Of a stretch of 64,000 bases of DNA, positions 10,187 through 21,101 are shown piece after piece. Location of the stretch: NCBI GenBank assembly GCA_019915135.1, contig JAHLMK010000012.1:124001-188000 (forward strand), written 5' to 3'. A program made the position numbers and the translations under genes. The DNA comes from Strobilurus pachycystidiatus. Its lineage: Eukaryota > Basidiomycota > Agaricomycetes > Agaricales > Physalacriaceae. How positions within the stretch are numbered: position 1 is the first letter of the stretch; each line of letters starts with the position of its first letter. The notes under the pieces were generated by a model. It ran no database searches, had not been told where the DNA came from, and saw nothing but the letters and a program-made list of their open reading frames with translations.

Positions 10187-11070
10187 TGTTACGACCTGAT
10201 CCCGCCGTGACAAGGACTCGCTCACGATGGCGCGCCTCTACGCTCCAACCGTGGCTTTCCTGCGGGCACAACACGCATATCTTCGGGACGCTTCCGTCCA
10301 GTCGCTTGGGAGGGATCGCGGAGGACCTCGACGGATGCTCCTCCGTATCGCCCAGAGAGTGAACACCCAGGAGACCCCGTCTCCTGGTGTCGCGCGCTTC
10401 ATCGGACCCGGTCCGAGATGTGGCGCATTGAGATCCTTCGTTCGAGGAGTGGGGGGCGATACCGGAGTCACCAAGGGAGGGCATGGGGGGAGCCCTTGCT
10501 CAGAGGGAGTCAGAGTATCCGGCAAGAGAATGCGGAAGGAAACTTGGTAAGGACGAAGTCTGACTATCTACTACAAAGAGCGTCTGTATTTATATGTCGA
10601 CCTCTTGATGAATAACTCCTCTTCTCGAAGGTTCCGTCGGGAGCGCTCCCGACGCGTCGGGAGCGATGTGCTGCGGTAGCGCATGGTACTTTTGATCGAG
10701 CAAGGAAGGCGCGCTAGATCGAGCACCGCTGATTGGACGATGGGCGGGATAAGGCGGGATGAAGCGGGATAGGGCGGGCCGCCGCCCATGCCATGCGGGA
10801 CTGATCAGAAGATAGCGATCATTGAGTCATTCCTCGACCCAATGGGGCGTCGCTCGTACGGAGTGGCGGGAATCGAGGGGAGGCGGCCGACGGATGTGAC
10901 GTTGGTCTGGCTAGCGAGGCGCGGCGAGGCGCGTAGGGATCTGATCGCGTTCCATCGGCAACTCCCGTGATGGCGCGACCTGTTCTTCGGGATAAGTTCT
11001 CTCCTATGTGGCGCACCCAATCTATAGTTCGTGCGCGATCTCGTGACAGGTCCACGACCGAGTCATGACA
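10187..11070 (+). mobile_element. solo LTR, family 2, perfect TSD
   Basis: This 884-bp unit runs from TGTTACGACC to GAGTCATGACA (TG...CA ends) between identical 5-mers, GATAT (10182-10186 and 11071-11075). A TATA-like gtatttatat lies near 10587. It differs from family 1 in most of its length. Its first ~18 bases resemble the start of the putative 3' LTR of the chromovirus at 60226, mostly through C/T differences, so the two may be related. The ORFs inside are not genes. Confidence 0.85.
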
Positions 11071-11249
11071 GATATGTGAGATGGATGGGGTGGTGGAGAG
11101 GGGATATGAGACAGGTAATCTAGGGCAAGATGTGGGATGCGGAATGCGGTATAGGTGGGGTCTGCGTTACGGGAAACGTGGCGGGAGACGGGATCCACGA
11201 CGCAAGAAAGAGCAATTTGTGGGCTACGGGGACGATGCTGTAGGGTCGA

Positions 11250-11930
11250 CCACCTCCGTAAGACGGATAGCACTTCCTCCAAGAGTCTGCAGAATCACTG
11301 TAGAGTAGTACGAGCAGGGTGTCACGTAAACTTGGGCTGGGTAGATTCGTGAGAGGGGACAGACTGACCTACCGCTCCTGTATGAGCCATCTATTGGGGA
11401 CGGGGCTTAAATATATCAGAAAGATTGACATGAACATCATTGTTAGACTACTTTAGACTGCATGTTTTACAAAATCCTGCTACGAGACAGATCGCGCTCT
11501 CGCCTGGAGCCCTGGCCCCGTATCAAAGCCCAACACTGAGTCCAAACATGAGTGCGCTTTGTTCCCGGGATTCCGTGAGCCTACTCTAGAATGCACGGCA
11601 GTCTAAAGTACCGCAGGACAGATCACAAACTCCTCCAGGCCGGCCTAAATGCAAAAATATGTTCTATCTGCGCGGGTTTGTGGGTTGGTCATAGGCAATG
11701 ACTGGGATTTAACCGTAGGTTGACGGCTGTCGGTAGAGAAGGGGTACGCTGCGGGTTTGAACGCTTCCGTAAGACAGATAGTGCTCTCGCCTAGAGTGCG
11801 AGCCCCGCCCAAGCCCAAAAACACGTCCCAAGAGTGGAGTGATCCTAGCGTAGGGTGCCCGGCAGTCTACGCTTTTGTAAGACAGATAGTGTAGTTGCCT
11901 GGAGCCCTGGTCCGTGTCCAGAGCAGAAAG
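11250..11930. repeat. degenerate tandem repeats (unit ~110-140 bp)
   Basis: Related blocks built around GTAAGACAGATAG followed by CTCGCCTGGAGCCCTGG recur near 11258, 11494, 11625, 11769 and 11877. The last two are 108 bp apart, and a companion phrase (gcccggcagtcta / gcacggcagtcta) precedes some of them. The copies are diverged. I see no coding frame across them. Confidence 0.5.
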
Positions 11931-12489
11931 TGGTCGAGATCGTCGCCGGATTTTGTGCAAGTCCTGGTGAATGTCCTATAGTCCAGCCGTAGAATGGCTG
12001 TGTGTATGATGGCGAGAAGCAAAGGAGGGTAATTATGTAATGAAAGATCTCAACCTCGGTCACATGATATCTCCTCTGAGCTGGCACGTTTGGCAGTTTC
12101 CGGATTGATCGCCTACGGACTCGAGGCGGAACGTGCGGTACGCCATACAGCTTTGAATGGTGGGCATAAATACAGTAGGTCATCAGAGTATGTCCTACGG
12201 TCTGCAGTATCCATAGGTAATGCACAGCCCGCTTGGCAAAGCAGGTTTGATCTGGGCCCGAGTCTCCCTACCAGAGGTCAAATCCGATGCCTAGTTGCGT
12301 GGCCGTCGGGCCTTACTATGTTGTTATTGTGGTTGACTCTTGAACCTACCACAGCAAACGATGCAGCCAAGTAATTTCATTGCTCAGTTCAAGATTCAAT
12401 TCCGCAACCCTCTCAAAGGATATCCAAGTGCTTGCCCCTCTGCCTGCTGGGACGCAGCAAACCTTTGAGATCTGGGGTACAAAAAAATT

Positions 12490-14150
12490 TTAGACCCAAA
12501 CTGCATTAGCGCCAACCCAGTATACAAGTGTGGCTCTGACAGTGTGCTGTTTGTGTCCAATGACGACCGGCAAAAACCGCAAATGAACCTGAATGCGGTT
12601 AAAAATGCCAATTCCTAGAGCGCTAAGCCAGTAGACCAGTTCTGACCTGTTCTAGCACCTTTTCCGGCGTCAATGTAGGGTACAGTGTCGTTGTCAATTT
12701 AGCTTTACTGCATCGCAGGAAAAGAACAATACTGGCATGCATACTGAGTGCGAGTTACCACACAATCATGGGGATATAGCGTAAATAAGACATAGTACCT
12801 CGATGAGAGGTACCGACAGTGCGCGTCCGAGACTCAGCCAAAAGCAGGTGACATGATAGATGCATCAAGGCCCAACCAGTCTGCCAAGCAGGCCTTAGTA
12901 CCGGTGATATTGATGCACCGAAGTTCTGCCTTGGTCAAGTGTGCTGTAATGCAAACTATGCGCTGCTGAAGACATACTTGTATGATCCACTCACTATGAC
13001 TTGACGCGGAAAAAACATGCGGGAAACTAAGTAAGAGTGCACGGCTGGTATGCCAGATACGCCCAATTACTCTCATGTCCAATCACTTTCATACTTGCTA
13101 GAGAAGAGCTTGTTCATGCTTGAATAAAGGGTGTTCTCTCAGTGGTTATGATTGAGAAGCACTGCGAGGTGACGACCATCCCGGCAGGTATGTATCCAAT
13201 ACGGCATTGATTACGCAGAGACCTATCATACGTATTCTGGTAAGCAGCTAACCGGATTTCTATCACTCGGCGTCACAACATAAAAAAATTGCAAGGGCAA
13301 GTACAAGCTACATGGTGCTAACCCGGTATACCAGCTAGGACCTATATTCTCTGAAAGTTTGCGCCCAATTACTGGCAACAGCGCACAGAATTTTGAACGG
13401 CTGCAATTGTAGATTTTAATGATACTGAGCGCGTGTATTAGAAGTTTGCCCAAAAAGATGTGACACTAAAGGCGCATCAAGGCCAACCCACTGTGCCAAG
13501 CAGGCCCTATTACCGGTTATATTGATGCTTCGAAGTTCTGTTCTGGTCAAATGTGCTGTAAAGCAACGTATTTAGATTATCCAATCCCTCTGACCAGACA
13601 CGGAAAAGAACATGCGGAAAGACAAATAACAAGTGTATACCAGGGATGAGCTTTTTCATAGTTGAGTAAAAAAATGAATGGATGCACTGTGTACGTGGGC
13701 GTAGAAGTTGTACGCTTGCAGTATAAGCTCTATTTAATGATGCTAACCCGGTATACCAGCTACCACCAGGATAGACGTAGCTCTGGCGTAGGTGTAGCGC
13801 TCAGTGTAATGGACATTGCCAAAATATACTACAACACCAATATGTGGCCGTAAAAAGTAGTGCGGCTTCATGTACAAGCTTTACATAGTGGCGCTTACCT
13901 GGTACATCAGCAAGCTCCGATGGTCTACCGTTGTTGCGAACAATGACCGCCAACAGCGCAAGGTGCCCACAAAAATTTGAACGCCTACAAATATAAATTT
14001 TATTGATGCTAATACGGTAGACCAGCTGGCACCAATTCTTTGGCTTGTTGTGCCCAAGTATCAACAACCGGGCGTGGTGCTTGCAAAATGTTGAACAGCT
14101 ATAAATATAAGTTTTAATGGTGCTAACTTGATATACCAGCAAAGCCCCGC
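12490..14150. repeat. degenerate repeat zone with GGTATACCAGCT motif
   Basis: A phrase GCTAACCCGGTATACCAGCT, usually followed by a GCCAACAGCGCA-like phrase and TTTTGAACG, recurs near 12515, 13320, 13745, 13900, 14013 and 14126. The last three are about 114 bp apart, a true tandem. A second, longer direct repeat (a GCCAAGCAGGCC phrase through TGTGCTGTAA) occurs at about 12885-12960 and 13495-13565. No convincing gene lies in the zone. Confidence 0.55.
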
Positions 14151-14469
14151 TATAGTCCTTCTCCTTGCCCCAACATAGCATCCCCACTGGAACAAGGGCC
14201 AATACCGCCTAAAGATGCCTATGCCGGTGGTTTGTATGTGGAGAAAATCTCAATTGTCACCCTTGCACCCTCGTGTAACGACAATGTCATAGCAGTGCAC
14301 TTCGATGACGGAGAAGTATTGACTATGACTGTAGTGACTGGCTCGGATTCCGGGAGAGGAGGAGGTGAGCACGGCGTTGCGAGGGAGAGTAATGATGGTG
14401 CTACCAAAGAGTAGATGAATGAGGGGCCTGTGTAAATGCCTGGTGACTTACGACTCCTGGGATGGAGAC

Positions 14470-15570
14470 AGCTGCCCAGGTATGGCTGGTTGGACGAGGA
14501 TGTGGTCAGCAGGTGGGCGCTAGCTGGATGAAGGTGGGGCGGGTCAGTGCATACAGTCTGACTGTTATCATCGACCAGCGCACCAAGCATCACGGGGGTC
14601 AAGCCGCTCTTGGCGACAATCCCAACATTTGTGGAGTTTGATGGTTTATAGACATGACCACAAATAAGGAGTAAAGGAGAATATTCATGAATATATTCTT
14701 AATCTTATTCATGAATATGAATATGACGAATATATTATATTCGTGAATAAGAATAAGTTGACGAATATAGAATATGAACCTTTAAGTTCACATAATCCTC
14801 AACTCATTCATGAGTGTCTGACAATACTGAATTCTCAGTACTAAAGACAAGTTTATGATAAATTTAGATGCTGTTTGAATGATTTATAAGTCATTCAATA
14901 ACTTGAACTGTGATCTTGAGTGACATTGAGATGATTATACTCGTATATTTGTGAATATTCATGAATAAAAGCGAAATATTTGCAGTGAAGATTAAGTTGA
15001 CGAATAAGATTAAGAGTATATTCATGAATAACAATTATGACCCTTGGAGGGAGGATTATTCGTGTGCATAAATAAGAATATACTCGAATATATATTCGTG
15101 GACAATCTTAATGGTTTAATTGCAGGGACCATTACGGTGTGATTTGGAGAACGGGAGTAAGTGGGGGGTGCGTATTGGGGATAGGCAGGTTGCGCATAGG
15201 CGAGTTTCGCATAGGCGGACTGTGGGCGTCGAGGGTGGGCTAGTTCTCGGTTGTGTGGGTGAAGGGGGGGTGCTTGGTAGTGGCGTGGGATTGACGCATA
15301 GTGAGGGATGGCGGGACACACGTCATGAGGGTAGACGGACAGGATGTGATTTGTGTAGGAGATAGAGGCGTATTGACTGTGGGCGGCTTGCTGGTCTTGC
15401 GTCTGGGCGGGTGGCAAATACCACGGACGCGTCGAGAAACCCGGACCGTGCTTCCGCCGCGGACGCAGACTGTTGGGCAATATGAAGTGCACGCGGTGTG
15501 GATCAGGATTTCCGAGGTTTTGGGCAGCGGGGTGCACAGCCGGGTTAGGCACTTGCAGCGTGGTATTCAT
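14470..15570 (-). pseudogene. Pro/Tyr/His-rich protein gene split by MITE 7
   Basis: The frame starts at an ATG (15570) and gives a protein rich in Pro, Tyr, His and Ala, with short imperfect AYAKLAYAQPAYPQYA-type repeats. It stays open up to the MITE at 14649-15110. If the element and one target duplication are ignored, the same frame continues beyond it (AIKP, then SNSTNVGIVAKSGLTPVMLG), which supports a real pre-insertion coding sequence. The 3' end is unclear: an intron with a GTAAGT donor near 14450 is plausible, and a plus-strand frame at 14232-14414 also looks protein-like. No family recognised. Confidence 0.35.
14649..15110. mobile_element. hAT-type MITE 7 (ATTCATGAAT variant)
   Basis: A 462-bp element starting TAGACATGACCACAAATA and ending TTCGTGGACAATCTTA, with perfect 8-bp TSDs ATGGTTTA (14641-14648 and 15111-15118). 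It is AT-rich, with many palindromic TATTCATGAATA/ATTCGTGAATA units in both arms. The left TIR matches that of MITE 6 (48799-49271), but the internal repeats are different. No coding capacity. Confidence 0.85.
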
Positions 15571-16089
15571 TATGAGAGCGGAGGCTACGAGCTCACATCG
15601 TCGATTTCGGTTGATTATAAGTCAATCATCTTGTGAGTCAATCACCGTGTGAGTTACTATGTCACTCAATCCACCGGAACAAACAGATGCATGACGTGGC
15701 GCAGAGTCTCACATATCGTCGCGTGTAATGATAGACGCATACATTTACACATGAACAGAATCTATTTGCTGCCCTCAGAGCCCTCGTCACTGTCATAGAA
15801 TAAGTCCCAGTCAATTTCATCGTCCAGATGTTCTGTAATGGATTGTCAATGGCCTCAAAATGTTCATGATTGATAATGCTATTCACCTGGAAAAATGAGG
15901 GCCTCCACAAACTCCGTAGGGTGAAGGGTGAGGGCGAGAAAGGCGTGAACAACAAAGTGAAATCGTAAGAGATGGTCGTCCTCCTTCCCCAAATTGGTTG
16001 TCGGAGATTGTTGCAGCACGGAAAGCCACCGGGTGTAGTGCTCAATGTCCTCGAACGCGTCCACACAGAAGCCAAAAATGTCCTCAAAG

Positions 16090-16719
16090 TAGGGTTCAAA
16101 AGTTCAGTTGTCAAAACTGCAACTGAACCTAAAAAAACCTGAACTGAGCCCGCAGTTTAGCTTCCAAAGATGTTTTTAAAAAAACTGAAGACCAGTCTCA
16201 GTTTACAGTTCTTTCATCTCACTATGTTAACTCACAACCGTGAAAAGACTGTTTAAACCAGTTAAACCGCTCAACAGTTTAACCAGTTTTGAACCAGTTT
16301 AAACCAGTCTTTTCCCTCCAAGAATTAAACCTAGGAAGCTCTGGCCACTAACTTAGATGTCAGAGAGTCTTCCGAGGGCTCTGAAACACATAAGGACCAT
16401 GTCTGTTTGGCGCAGTGGTTGACGTCCTTGCTACATGTCTTGTAGAAATAGCTCAGAATGGCCTGGGTTCAATTCCTGGGTGGTTCATTTTGCAGCTGGA
16501 TAATGATAAAACCAGTTTTGAACCGGTTCAAACTGGTTTAACCGCTCAAACAGTTAAACCAGTTTAACTGGTTGCTCAAACTGTCTCAAAACCGGTCTTT
16601 TAAGCAACTGCAGTTCAGTTGTGAGTTGCTTGAAAAACTGTAAGACCAGTTTACAGTTCAGTTGTGGTTTTCTGAAAATCTTGGGAAAAAACCCAACTGA
16701 ACTGAACTTTCAAACCCTA
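16090..16719. mobile_element. hAT-type MITE 2 (tRNA-like variant)
   Basis: A 630-bp element, inverted relative to MITE 1 and almost identical to it over the parts compared. It starts TAGGGTTCAAAAGTTC and ends GAACTTTCAAACCCTA, with perfect 8-bp TSDs CCTCAAAG (16082-16089 and 16720-16727). It lies in a coding exon. Subterminal AACTGGTT repeats fill both arms. Confidence 0.92.
16400..16491 (+). ncRNA. tRNA-like Pol III cassette in MITE 2
   Basis: A box TGGCGCAGTGG (16408-16418), B box GGTTCAATTCC (16466-16476) and TTTT (16488-16491) occur in transcription order. The same anticodon-like stem-loop and T arm as in MITE 1 can be drawn. No acceptor stem pairing is seen. Confidence 0.55.
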
Positions 16720-17642
16720 CCTCAAAGTGAGAGTGCCCCTGATGTGTCGTGTACATAAAGTAGGCCGCCCACACGTAGGCGTACCCAAACTTAAACCATT
16801 CTGCGCAACACCATAATTACAGCATAAGGAGGTGGTGCGTGAATAGCGAGTTCGGGAGAAGGCAAGTCACACATATATGGATGTTGTGCTTGTTCAAAGA
16901 AAGAAATGCGACATACAATCACAGAAATCCTTTGTAACCCGTCATGAACGGGCAACCGTCATACTCGTGCGTGTGCACCTTCACGTTTCCCCTAGAAAGG
17001 CTACAAAACGTACAAACGTTAGTTGTGGCAAGTGTGGAGACCAACGCCACGGCCTGCGCTTTCATTCCTTTCGGCGAGGTCATAATTCCGCCAAGGTTGT
17101 AGAACCTATTGGTGAAGGCATCCTCGTCCTTCTACACATTAACATCACCCCTTGGCGCCACTACAAGAGTTCAGAAATTGGCCTCCAGAGGTAAATGTAT
17201 GCATACAAAAGAGCTTCTTGAGGTGCGCCACCCGATCCCGGACATGCTGGGTGTACCACCAGCGGATAGCATCTGGGGGTTCACGAGCTGCAAATTGTCA
17301 GTGCGCGCATGCTTTAAAGTGATCCAGCGCTTACAATTGGGAGGCGGGATTTGGTGGAAATAATTGCCGTACCCGCTTGCGGTGACAACCACTTTGCGAG
17401 GTTGTACCGGTGCTGCAATGGCCAGCGGTGGTTGGCAACCATTCATGACTGAGAGACAGAGTTAGTCTGAGGCGCGAGCCAGGCAATACGAGCGGCACAT
17501 ACCTAGGGCCTTGAACTTGTGAAGGTGCCAACTGCGGACAAGGACGCGGGTCGAGGGGGAGAAAGGGGAGCTGAAGACTCGGCGGAGCTGGCCGCGGCGG
17601 CGTGCGCGGCGTCGTGATTTGAGAGAGGATTGTGACGGTCAA

Positions 17643-19337
17643 TGTGGCGTCCAGGAGAGTGCCGCAGGAGCTACGTCACGGTTCCCAGTGGATGACAATT
17701 GATGGGAACCCACTGGGAATGCTTCTGTGGCGTCTCCGACAATTGTTTTATAACCGCAGAGATAACATCCAAAATGACACTACGTTCCCCGAGCCTCCCG
17801 TAAGACAGGTAGGCTACAGTTTCGCAAGGCATATATGGCACGGAAGCGTGACGGACAAAGGCATTTGCTTGACATGAGGATGAAGACAGAAGAGCTGTGT
17901 CAGGCACATAATTTTCAGCCTGGTTGAAACAGCTACGTAATACTTGGCACGTGATATCCGAGCTCAGCCAACTTGTTCGGCACCTTCCGGATTGGCGTTT
18001 TTAGGCCAGATTTAAAATATGGGAGCGATGATTTCCATTGAACAACAAACAATACAAAGGCCCAGCTATGACAAGAGGTGCAAATATACAAATGAATACG
18101 GAAGTTGTTGACGCTGAAGGTGCATATAACGGAGCGATTGGCGCTCACTTTATGAAGACAGGAATTACTGTGAAGGTCCAAAAGAGGTGTGTAGAAGCAA
18201 ATCGATGAGTCATGCGGTACAAGGAGGCTTTGCAGAAAGACGTGCAAGAGTGTTTGGAGAGATCATGAGCCCTTATGAGTATCGAGGACAGAAGAAGGCC
18301 ATCCACTGCGTCGGGGTGTACGTGCGCCTGACGGACGGTTTGTGGCTGGCATTGCTGTTGAAAAGCTTTCGGATTTTCTCATTTACTCCGACATGTTCTG
18401 CACCTGCGCCTCTTGCAAACCCCACTCCGGTGGAGTCCTGTACTTTGCGCCAACCGCTCTTCGCGGAACTTTGCAAGGTTTGCTCCTAGCTGGTTGATTG
18501 GCAGTGAGGTACTGGGCCTGCTTTGCAGCCTCTTGTTTTGCCTGCTTGCGCAGGCGCCTTCTTTCCTGGCAGTCGTATAGATCATTGCCCAAATAAAGGC
18601 CTGTACACCCTGTGAGCAAAAGATTACTGTCAAGTGGAAGTAACTAGTTGCTCACCACTTCCGTCGCTGATGTATGGGACGCTTTCCTTCCGCCCCAAGC
18701 CCTCCTCGCTTTTGTCCAATTGCGTAAAAAAAAGCCAATGGTTCCGACCATGTCACTATACACCTTGCGGAGGACGCCGTGGCGGCCCTGCAAAGGAACC
18801 CCGGCAAGCATCCCGGTTTTCACTTGCCTAGTGAGACTGCGAGAACAGGGATCAGTTCACGCGCTTGCAGGCACCAATGTCAAGCCACCGACCGACAGCT
18901 GGCATCAGTGTAGAAGGGCCCTTCGTCGGCAACAGTTCCAATTAATTAGATACTGGTGCGGATGGAGGAGGATGATGGTTGAAGGTGAAGGGCCAACTTG
19001 AGTGGGTTTAGGTCTCACGAAGTCATAGCGATATGTTATCAACATTTCCTGATCACAATGACAAGAATGTTTACGTCAACAACATCTATATTGATCCTAA
19101 GTTACTGTTTCACTGTTTCTACACGAGTGAGACATGGTTCCTATCTGGCGCAGCGCGCGTGCCTACAAATACAAAAATTACAACAAAGCACCCATCCTGA
19201 TACTAAGTAAAGTGTTCCTGAGAATACACAAAGCGTTCCGAATGGTATGATAACTAAGCTTACACGACCGAGACCAGTTCCTTCCTTCCATAGCAAATTG
19301 AAACCATAAAAGTAAGAGAGCACAACTATGAGATATT
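17643..19337. other. no secure gene; possible gene remnants
   Basis: Short minus-strand frames occur near 18619-18383 (a charged segment, RRRLRKQAKQEAAKQAQ) and 18476-18273. None can be joined with confidence or matched to a family. No element ends are apparent. The stretch adjoins the PIF/Harbinger element at 19341. Confidence 0.35.
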
Positions 19338-19340
19338 TAT

Positions 19341-19458
19341 AGTGCTGCTCAATTAAAAAGCCGGGCCCAGCCTGCCTGCCCGCGAACGAATTACAAATAC
19401 CGAATTTACCTGTTTTAGTAGATCAAATTGAAAGTCCGCCGCTTGCCCTCTCGCGACG
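19341..19458 (+). repeat. left TIR of PIF/Harbinger element
   Basis: It starts AGTGCTGCTCAATTAAAAAG and ends at CTCTCGCGACG, the reverse complement of 22975-23092. The transposase ATG (19479) lies 20 bp inside it, so the TIR probably holds the promoter and 5' UTR. Confidence 0.9.
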
Positions 19459-19478
19459 CTGTCGACGCCATTATACGC

Positions 19479-20982
19479 ATGTCCGCTACATCCAGGCGAG
19501 ATGAACTGCTCCAGGGCGCCTCAGATCTTCTTCTCTTTGCATCCATGCTGCAGCTTGCAGATCTGAACGACGACGACCTTCCAGAGGACGATCCGGACTA
19601 TGATAGTGATGATGATGATCTCGATGCTGCCCTTTTGACCATCACCGCGATGACAATGATAGAAGCCGCTGGGGAAATAAGCGATGGGAAACGGGGACCA
19701 TACAATCAGTTCCCAAAGTCGCAAGACTTTTTGACGGTGGCACTACAGCAACCCGATCGATGGTTCCGTCGTACTTTCCGGTGCATAACATACACACAAT
19801 CCCTGCAATATATTTCATTGAGATGTTTCTCCTAGATTAGGGCGTAATACGTTCGATGAATATGTGGCTATCCTGGCCGATAATCCAATCTTCCACTCCC
19901 CACGAAAAAAGCAGCGGCATGTGAAGATCCAGTTTGCATGCTTCCTGATGCGATATGGACAACGCGGTTCAGATTCTCTCGATGTTGCAGCGAAGGCGGG
20001 CATCGGACACGGAACTGTTTATCTGTACTGTAGGCGATGTACACGTGCAATACGCCAGCTTCGTAAGAGGTACCTTGGTTGGCAAGATAACGAACGCAAG
20101 GATGAGACATCATCAGCCATCCAACACACGTCTGGGTTTCCGCACTGCTTGGGGAGCGGAGACGGATCTCAAGTTGTATTCACGGAGATGCCGTTGGTTG
20201 ATGGTTCACAATATCTAGCACGAAAGAAACAAATCTCAGTACGTGACATGGGTTACTGTTCGCACACTGCCAACAAGCTAATGAGCTAACAATGCCAGAC
20301 CAACATTCAGGCTACTGTTGATCATCAGTGTCTCTTCACCTCCTTCGATATGGGATGGCCTGGATCAGTGACTGACGTCAAGATCTTCAAGCGCTCGCAT
20401 ATCTGGATGCATCGTCATGCCTATTTCCGTCCCGGGGAGTATATCTTAGTCGATAAAGGTGAATCTACAACAGCGGCTGTACTTTTGAAGCTGACACAGT
20501 TGACAGGCTATCCATCGACACCATACACGATTTGTCCCTTTGATGAACCCGAGATTCACGCAGCAGAACATGATCCTACACTCAAAGCTCGAATGCGTCG
20601 GTTCAATGCTCTCCTGTCCTCGGTTCGCATACGGGTTGAGCACACATTTGGTCGTTGGAAAGGACGCTTCCCCGCATTGAAGAACATGGGTGCTCACAAG
20701 GATATCAACGAGATCTATAAGGTTATAGAGGCGCTGATGATTCTGCACAATATGTGCATTCTGTCTGGTGACCATCCCGAGGATATTGTCGATTTTGATC
20801 CCAAAGATTCTAACACGGAGGACGATGAGGCAGAGCACAACGAGTTTGCCAACGGTAACTTTGGTTTCATTGATGTCGACACCAATATAGATGTACCTGA
20901 ACACGAGACCGACGAATGGCTCAAGACAGCTGGAAAGTTGAAGCGTAATCTACTCTTTGATATGCTCGTTCCGAATGAATAA
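19479..20982 (+). CDS. PIF/Harbinger (HARBI1-like) DDE transposase
   Basis: Catalyses excision and integration of the element, together with its Myb/SANT partner. Exons are 19479-19780, 19836-20238 and 20299-20982. Both introns (55 and 60 nt) have GT-AG ends and restore the frame (FRLGRNTFDEYV; KKQISTNIQATVDH). The N-terminus is acidic (DDDLPEDDPDYDSDDDD). A helix-turn-helix-like segment (DSLDVAAKAGIGHGTVYLYC) precedes the DDE_Tnp_4 core. The likely catalytic acids are D in GSGDGSQVVF, D in PGEYILVDKG, and E in RVEHTFGRWKGRF. The C-terminal LHNMCI motif is typical of the family, followed by an acidic tail. Length about 460 aa fits. The ATG at 19479 is the first inside the TIR. Confidence 0.9.
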
Positions 20983-21101
20983 TATCTACATGAAGTGTTA
21001 TTAGAATTAAGTACGACGTTTGCTACATTAAAATTATTCTACTGTATGAAAGGATTGTATTGTGTCTGGGTATCTTTGTCTCTACGGTGCACGCGCCGTA
21101 T

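Larger units (their letters stand above)
15762..17635 (-). pseudogene. unrecognised multi-exon gene split by MITE 2
   Basis: It reads leftward. Exon 1 (about 17635-17505, Pro-rich) joins across an intron of about 54 nt to an exon near 17450-17190. Further exons include AYVWAAYFMYTTHQGHSHFE, which MITE 2 separates from DIFGFCVDAFEDIEHYTRWL. The latter continues through a hydrophobic LRFHFVVHAFLALTLHP to an intron of about 52 nt (GTGAATAG...TTACAG). The last exon reads EHLDDEIDWDLFYDSDEG and stops at 15762-15764. Reading phase is kept across both the intron and the MITE target site, so the model is good in its 3' half. The acidic C-terminus and the helical, His-rich middle suggest no named family. 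MITE 2 makes this copy a likely pseudogene. Confidence 0.5.

Noticed and set aside
14232..14414. Plus-strand gene (EKISIVTLAPSCNDNVIAVH)
   Set aside because: It looks protein-like but is only 60 codons and no flanking exon could be found; noted in the entry for the opposite-strand gene.
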